Assembly: GCF_001050155.1 (NCBI RefSeq)
Contig: NZ_LFVY01000003.1
Coordinates: forward strand, 186,001 to 250,000
Length of the DNA stretch: 64,000 nucleotides
From: Nitratireductor soli
GTDB taxonomy: Bacteria > Pseudomonadota > Alphaproteobacteria > Rhizobiales > Rhizobiaceae
Direction of reading: 5' to 3'
Below the pieces are notes generated by a model, which was not told where the DNA came from, made no database searches, and saw only the letters and a program-made list of their open reading frames with translations. Position numbers and translations under genes: made by a program. How positions within the stretch are numbered: the first letter of the stretch is position 1; the number at the start of each line of letters is the position of its first letter. Below, in pieces: positions 60,195 through 64,000 of the stretch.

Positions 60195-61277
60195 TCATCC
60201 TGCCTGCCGCAATGGCGTCTGGCGCGGCCCCAGCACTTTTTCGGATAGGCCGTTGAAGACATGAAACGAACTTTCGATGCGCGCGGGATCGAGCCCGTCG
60301 ACAATGAACACGATGCGCGACTGGCGGCGTTCATCCGGCCAGGCCGACATGTGAACCGGCGGATGAACGAGACGCTGAACGCCATGAATCGCCACCGGCC
60401 GATCCTCGCCCTCGATATCAAGGATACCCTTGACGCGGAAGACCCGGTCTCCGTGGCGGTTGAGCAGCATGGCGAGCCACATGCCGAACGCCGTCCAGTC
60501 GATCCGCTCCTCGATCACCATGGAGAAGGAGCGAACCGACGAATGGGCGTGGTGGTGCCCCTCCCCGTTCTCCTCATGAAGGTGGTGGGTCTGGGTGTCG
60601 AACCGGCCTGCGACCGAGAGCGCTTCGCGCAGCCATTCCTCGCTGCGCTCTACCGAGGCATCGACCAGGAAATCGTCGATGCGCGCCTCCTGCGCGATGA
60701 CCCGGCGCGCGGCGGGATTGAGCCGGCTAAGCGCAGCGTGCAGCGCATCGGTGTCGATGGCCTCCTCCATGTCGGTCTTGGTGATGACGACAACGTCGGC
60801 AGCGCCCACCTGCCGCACGGCTTCCAGCCGCTCGGCAAGCTGATTGGCGCCATTCACCGCATCGACCGTGACCACCACATTGGCAATCGAGAAGTGGCTG
60901 CGCAGGACCGGGTGCGACTGGATGGTGGAAAGCACCGGAAAGGGATCGGCCAGCCCCGTCGTCTCGATGACAACGCGTTCGAACCAGGGAATTTCTCCAC
61001 GATTGCGCTGGGAATCGAGCTTTTGCAGCGCATCCGCCACCTCGCCGCGCACCGTGCAGCACAGGCAGCCGGATTTCAGAAGAACGACATTGTCGTCGAT
61101 CCGGTCAAGCAGGTGATGATCGAGCCCCACTTCGCCGAACTCGTTGATCAGCACGGCGGCATTGGCCATTGCTGGATCTGAGAGAAGCCGCTGCAGAAGG
61201 GTCGTCTTTCCGGACCCAAGAAAGCCGGTGAGCAGGTTCACCGGCGTGAGATTGGCCGCGCGCGGCTCAGTCGCCAT
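60195..61277 (-). CDS. CobW/COG0523-family GTPase (metal chaperone type)
   Basis: A 360-residue G3E GTPase. Walker A GFLGSGKTT is at 18-26, the metal-binding CLCC at 71-74, switch ETTGLADP near 120, the NKxD equivalent TKTD near 166, and a histidine-rich HHLHEENGEGHHHAH loop near 232-246, then the CobW C-terminal domain. These proteins deliver zinc or cobalt to client enzymes. The clients here could be the neighbouring amidohydrolases. It overlaps the small Cys-rich gene by 11 bases. Confidence 0.9.
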   Translation of the reverse strand: MATEPRAANLTPVNLLTGFLGSGKTTLLQRLLSDPAMANAAVLINEFGEVGLDHHLLDRIDDNVVLLKSGCLCCTVRGEVADALQKLDSQRNRGEIPWFERVVIETTGLADPFPVLSTIQSHPVLRSHFSIANVVVTVDAVNGANQLAERLEAVRQVGAADVVVITKTDMEEAIDTDALHAALSRLNPAARRVIAQEARIDDFLVDASVERSEEWLREALSVAGRFDTQTHHLHEENGEGHHHAHSSVRSFSMVIEERIDWTAFGMWLAMLLNRHGDRVFRVKGILDIEGEDRPVAIHGVQRLVHPPVHMSAWPDERRQSRIVFIVDGLDPARIESSFHVFNGLSEKVLGPRQTPLRQAG

Positions 61278-61599
61278 GACGCTGCCTCAAACGATCGAGG
61301 AAATCCGGATCGAGGGGATCGAAATCACGCCCCGTCATGGCTTCCGCCTCGGGCCATAGGTGCGCCAGGCTTTCAAAGACCCGGCTGTTGCCGGTAGGAT
61401 TGGAAAGCACATAGGATGTTCCCTGCCATTCGGCGAGTTTGAGACGATGCGGTTCAAGCAGCGCATTGGCAAGCTTCATGCGGTTGGCTGCCTCCCGCCG
61501 GCGGCTCAGCCGATCCGTGTTGCGCGTATAGACGCCGGGCCGCGCGACGGCGCTGGTCCAGTGGTCGTCGCATCCGAGAATGCCGCAAAGCGAACACAT
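61267..61599 (-). CDS. small Cys-rich conserved protein linked to CobW GTPase
   Basis: A 110-residue protein starting MCSLCGILGCDDHW, with a C-x2-C-x4-C-x2-H cluster that could bind zinc or be a metal-transfer partner of the CLCC site in the GTPase encoded next. The rest is a helical acidic domain (LAEWQGTSYVLSNPTG, GRDFDPLDPDFL). GGAGAGACGGC precedes the ATG. I do not recognise a named family. Overlap with the GTPase gene implies joint translation. Confidence 0.75.
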   Translation of the reverse strand: MCSLCGILGCDDHWTSAVARPGVYTRNTDRLSRRREAANRMKLANALLEPHRLKLAEWQGTSYVLSNPTGNSRVFESLAHLWPEAEAMTGRDFDPLDPDFLDRLRQRHGD

Positions 61600-61610
61600 G
61601 CCGTCTCTCC

Positions 61611-61717
61611 CTAGACCGGTTCAGCGTTTCATGGAAACGCTGAACCGGTCTATCTCTTTGTTTTTCCGCATTTATGCGGACGTCAGGTGATTCCACCTGA
61701 CTGCAAAATGCTCTATG
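61611..61717. repeat. intergenic repeat, copy 2
   Basis: A roughly 107-base element related to 31061-31166. It contains GACCGGTTCAGCGTTTC (61615-61631) pairing with GAAACGCTGAACCGGTC (61634-61650), a near-perfect 17-bp stem, then TTTATGCGGACGTCAGGTG and a second stem around GTCAGGTG/CACCTGAC (61682-61702). Copy 1 keeps the second half but has lost the perfect first stem. Confidence 0.85.
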
Positions 61718-61722
61718 GTGCG

Positions 61723-61815
61723 ATCCTAACAGATGGCACCCATCTGTTAGGATGCACCACCAGATCAATAGCTTGTGGGCTGACTTATCGAAACAGATGG
61801 GGACCATCTGTTTCG
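61723..61815. repeat. two tandem hairpins sharing an AACAGATGG core
   Basis: ATCCTAACAGATGG (61723-61736) pairs with CCATCTGTTAGGAT (61740-61753), loop 3. CGAAACAGATGG (61789-61800) pairs with CCATCTGTTTCG (61804-61815), loop 3. Both contain AACAGATGG and are flanked by further complementary bases (GTGC/GCAC and TGAC/GTCA). They directly follow intergenic repeat copy 2, as if a second repeat type had inserted beside it. Confidence 0.75.
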
Positions 61816-61835
61816 GTCAGGCCACTAGGATATGT

Positions 61836-61859
61836 GCGGGGCGGCCTGCACCGCCCCGC
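61836..61859. terminator. GC-rich hairpin at the end of the polysaccharide-deacetylase gene
   Basis: GCGGGGCGG (61836-61844) and CCGCCCCGC (61851-61859) form a 9-bp stem with a 6-base loop, starting 6 bases beyond the deacetylase stop. It is probably the terminator or 3-prime stabiliser of the minus-strand transcript, though no U tract is obvious. Confidence 0.55.
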
Positions 61860-61865
61860 TGGCAA

Positions 61866-62747
61866 TCACTTCTTGCGTGGACTGCGCTTTGCGAAGTCGT
61901 TGGCCATCTCGTCCATGGTGACGAAACGAACGCCCTCATGCCCCTTCATGTGCTCGAAGAGACGCTCGAGCATCAAGAGCACCTGCGGGCGGCCGGAGAC
62001 GTCCGGGTGGATCGTCATCGGGAAAACCGCATAGTCCATTTCGCGATAGACCCAGTCGAACTGGTCACGCCACATTTGCTCGATGTCCCGCGGATTGACG
62101 AAGCCATGGCTGTTCGGCGACTTCTTGATGAACATCATGGGCGGCAGGTCATCGAGATACCAGTTGGCCGGGATCTCGATCAGATCCGTTTCCTCGCCCC
62201 GCTCAAGCGGTTTCATCCAGTCGGATGGCCTGGCCGAATAGTCGATCTTCGTCCACTTGTCGCCGACACGCACATAATAGGGCGTGAAGTCATTGTGCAT
62301 CAGAGAATGATCGTACTTGATGCCCTTCTTCAGAAGCAGCTCGTTGGTGACGTTGGAGAACTCCCACCAGGGCGCCACGTAGCCTGTAGGCCTGCGGCCC
62401 GAAAGCCGGGTAATCAGGTCGATCGAGGTGTCGAGCACTTCCTCTTCCTGTTCCGGCGTCATGGCGATGGGATTTTCATGGCTGTAGCCGTGAATGCCGA
62501 TCTCATGTCCCGCATCCGCCACCGCTTTCATCTGGTCGGGAAAGGTCTCGATAGAATGGCCGGGAATGAACCAGGTCGTGCGAATGTCGAGCCGGTCAAA
62601 CAACTTCAGCAGACGGGGCGAGCCGACCTCGCCGGAGAACATGCCACGAGAGATATCGTCGGGGGAATCCTCGCCGCCATACGAGCCGAGCCAGCCCGCG
62701 ACGGCGTCGACGTCAATGCCGAAGCCGACCAGAATTTCTTTTGCCAT
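61866..62747 (-). CDS. polysaccharide deacetylase family protein (PuuE/allantoinase-like)
   Basis: A 293-residue cytoplasmic NodB-fold hydrolase with the catalytic/metal aspartates in GFGIDVDAV (D12, D14) and the zinc HGYSH motif (H86, H90). Domain order is close to the metal-independent allantoinase PuuE and to peptidoglycan or amide deacetylases of the same subclass. GGGAG precedes the ATG at 62747. Its place among hydantoinase, asparaginase and polyamine-type transporter genes supports a ring-opening amidohydrolase role rather than cell-wall action. Confidence 0.82.
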   Translation of the reverse strand: MAKEILVGFGIDVDAVAGWLGSYGGEDSPDDISRGMFSGEVGSPRLLKLFDRLDIRTTWFIPGHSIETFPDQMKAVADAGHEIGIHGYSHENPIAMTPEQEEEVLDTSIDLITRLSGRRPTGYVAPWWEFSNVTNELLLKKGIKYDHSLMHNDFTPYYVRVGDKWTKIDYSARPSDWMKPLERGEETDLIEIPANWYLDDLPPMMFIKKSPNSHGFVNPRDIEQMWRDQFDWVYREMDYAVFPMTIHPDVSGRPQVLLMLERLFEHMKGHEGVRFVTMDEMANDFAKRSPRKK

Positions 62748-62798
62748 ATTCACAAACTCCCTTGTTGAGATCCGTTCAGAGCCTTGCGGCCCGGTTGG

Positions 62799-63887
62799 TC
62801 ACCCCTGCCCGACCAGCGTCACGCGGTCGGAAGGACAGTCGACGACAACCGCATCGCCGATGGCGAGTTGCATGAGCACCTCATTATCGGTGCTGGTCTG
62901 GACGTCGACGCTCTGCCTTCCGTCGAGATCCACCTTGAAGTGCCCGACGCTTCCGACGGCGTGCTTCATCGATACCGTGCCGTGCAATCGGTTTTCGCCG
63001 ATGCCGGCAGCAGCGCTCGCTGGCTGGATGCGCATGGCCTCCGCCGGGATCGCGGCCAGCACCACTGCGTCGGAAGCCATGGAGGCGGCATAGCGCCCGC
63101 GAATACGGCCGAATGCCGTGTCGACCGACGCCATCTCGCCTTCGACCGTCGGATTCACTCCCTCGATGATGGCGTTGGAGCCGATGAAGCGGGCCACGAA
63201 CTCGGTCGCCGGCGCGGCGTAGACTTCGTGCGGCGTGCCGATCTGTTCAACACGTCCACGGTTCATGACCACGATGCGGTCCGACAGGCCGAGCGCCTCG
63301 GACTGGGCGTGTGTGACGAAAACGAAGGTGATGCCGAGTTCGCGCTGCAAGAGCTTCAGCTCGTTCTGGATAACGCGCCGCAAATTGGCGTCGAGTGCGC
63401 CGAGCGGTTCGTCGAGCAGGAGAATGTCGGGTTCAACCACGAGACCCCGGGCAAGCGCGATGCGCTGACGCTGGCCGCCCGAAAGCCTGTCGGCCTTGCG
63501 ATCGGCGAATTCGCTCAAGCCGAACATGTCCATGATGCGGTCGACCTTGGCCTTCTTGTCGGCCGCGGAAAGCCCTTTCACGTCGAGCCCAAAACCGATG
63601 TTCTGGCGCACCGTCATATGCGGGAAGAGCGCGTAGTTCTGGAAAATCATCGAGGTCGGACGCTTTTCGGGCGGCGTTGTCGAGACGTTCTTGCCCTTGA
63701 TGAGAATGTCGCCGTTCGAGATGGCCTCGAAGCCGGCGATCATGCGCAGCGTCGTGGACTTGCCGCAGCCCGAGGGCCCGAGGAAGGCGACGAACTCGCC
63801 CGGCTCCACGACCAGGTCGAAATCGGATACGGCGACCGTCCCGTCCGGGTAGGTCTTGCCGACGCCTGTGAGTTGAAGATCGTACAT
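62799..63887 (-). CDS. ABC transporter ATP-binding protein (PotA/UgpC type)
   Basis: A 362-residue ATPase: Walker A GPSGCGKST near 37-45, FQNYALFPHMT, LSGGQRQR, Walker B DILLLDEPLGALDANL, and a TOBE domain at the C terminus ending VTLVGQG. ATG 63887 (MYDLQLTGVGKTYPDG) is the family start; an upstream in-frame ATG adds an unlikely leader. It likely serves the polyamine-type importer whose other genes lie beyond the right edge. Confidence 0.92.
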   Translation of the reverse strand: MYDLQLTGVGKTYPDGTVAVSDFDLVVEPGEFVAFLGPSGCGKSTTLRMIAGFEAISNGDILIKGKNVSTTPPEKRPTSMIFQNYALFPHMTVRQNIGFGLDVKGLSAADKKAKVDRIMDMFGLSEFADRKADRLSGGQRQRIALARGLVVEPDILLLDEPLGALDANLRRVIQNELKLLQRELGITFVFVTHAQSEALGLSDRIVVMNRGRVEQIGTPHEVYAAPATEFVARFIGSNAIIEGVNPTVEGEMASVDTAFGRIRGRYAASMASDAVVLAAIPAEAMRIQPASAAAGIGENRLHGTVSMKHAVGSVGHFKVDLDGRQSVDVQTSTDNEVLMQLAIGDAVVVDCPSDRVTLVGQG

Positions 63888-63967
63888 GGCTCGTCCGATG
63901 TCCCTGCCGGTGTGTTCGAGAGCCGCACCGGGATCGCGTGAGCGGCCCCGATGCGGCGTTGATTGCG

Positions 63968-64000
63968 TCAAGCGTTGAGGAACTCGTCCCAGCGCTGGAT
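63968..64000 (-). CDS. C-terminal end of a gene cut by the right edge
   Basis: The minus strand reads IQRWDEFLNA followed by a TGA at 63968-63970. A tryptophan-containing helix near the C terminus is common in PotD/PotF-type binding proteins, and the neighbour is a PotA-type ATPase gene, so a solute-binding protein is likely. Only ten residues are visible, so the product is not established. Confidence 0.4.
   Translation of the reverse strand: MQRWDEFLNA

Noticed and set aside
1-64000. CRISPR array, tRNA, rRNA or riboswitch
   Set aside because: No regularly spaced direct repeats, no cloverleaf-like segment with a CCA end and no conserved riboswitch core was noticed on reading; a covariance-model scan was not possible here.

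Overview
The window looks like a chromosome (or chromid) segment of a Rhizobiales alphaproteobacterium, probably Phyllobacteriaceae (Mesorhizobium, Aminobacter or Nitratireductor-like). This is inferred from the GC-rich codon use, the NadQ-type NAD regulator, the number of TRAP and ABC importers for scarce organic acids and sugars, and two copies of an intergenic repeat of the rhizobial type. No rRNA or tRNA gene was recognised. Nearly everything is accessory catabolism: three complete TRAP transporters, one complete sugar ABC importer, and part of a polyamine-type ABC importer that runs off the right edge.

Layout. 1-750: left-edge debris with a fragment of the conjugation ATPase gene trbB. 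754-7494: a TRAP transporter (dctP, then dctQM), two short-chain dehydrogenases, a cupin, an FAH-family hydrolase and an IclR regulator, probably a sugar-acid (deoxy-keto acid) pathway. 7648-8183: a dead IS630 remnant ending in a perfect 42-bp palindrome. 8291-15982: stand-alone housekeeping genes (LprI-like protein, Lrp regulator with a saccharopine/lysine dehydrogenase, EamA and LysE exporters, a universal stress protein, peroxiredoxin, 6-phosphogluconate dehydrogenase). 16146-17485: a glycine-zipper small protein, a very AT-rich patch and two insertion-sequence fragments. 17612-20619: nadQ-nadA-[nadB remnant]-nadC, where the L-aspartate oxidase gene has shrunk to 56 codons.

20809-31064: a meta-cleavage type aromatic-acid cluster on the minus strand (hpaI, hpaH, hpaE, a class II aldolase homologue, two paralogous extradiol-dioxygenase-fold proteins, a TRAP transporter and a 3-hydroxyacyl-CoA dehydrogenase-like enzyme). 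A GntR/FCD regulator faces it, and an ATATCGATAT motif recurs at both promoters. 31258-39066: LacI regulator, ornithine-cyclodeaminase-like protein, GntR/UTRA regulator, FrlB-like SIS deglycase, FrlD-like PfkB kinase and a third TRAP transporter, which suggests use of Amadori (glycated amine) compounds.

39394-52774: a large LacI-controlled regulon joining amino-sugar genes (nagB-like, SIS, nagA), a ceramidase-family protein, a sugar ABC importer, an AGE-family epimerase-like protein, and the uronate genes uxuB and uxuA. Two identical LacI palindromes sit at its two promoters. 52856-64000: AraC regulator, ATP-dependent hydantoinase (hyuB, hyuA), asparaginase, CobW GTPase with a small Cys-rich partner, polysaccharide deacetylase/allantoinase-like enzyme and polyamine-type ABC genes, probably for a cyclic amide or ureide. 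Each of the four importer solute-binding-protein genes followed by a co-directional gene ends in a GC-rich stem-loop before that gene.
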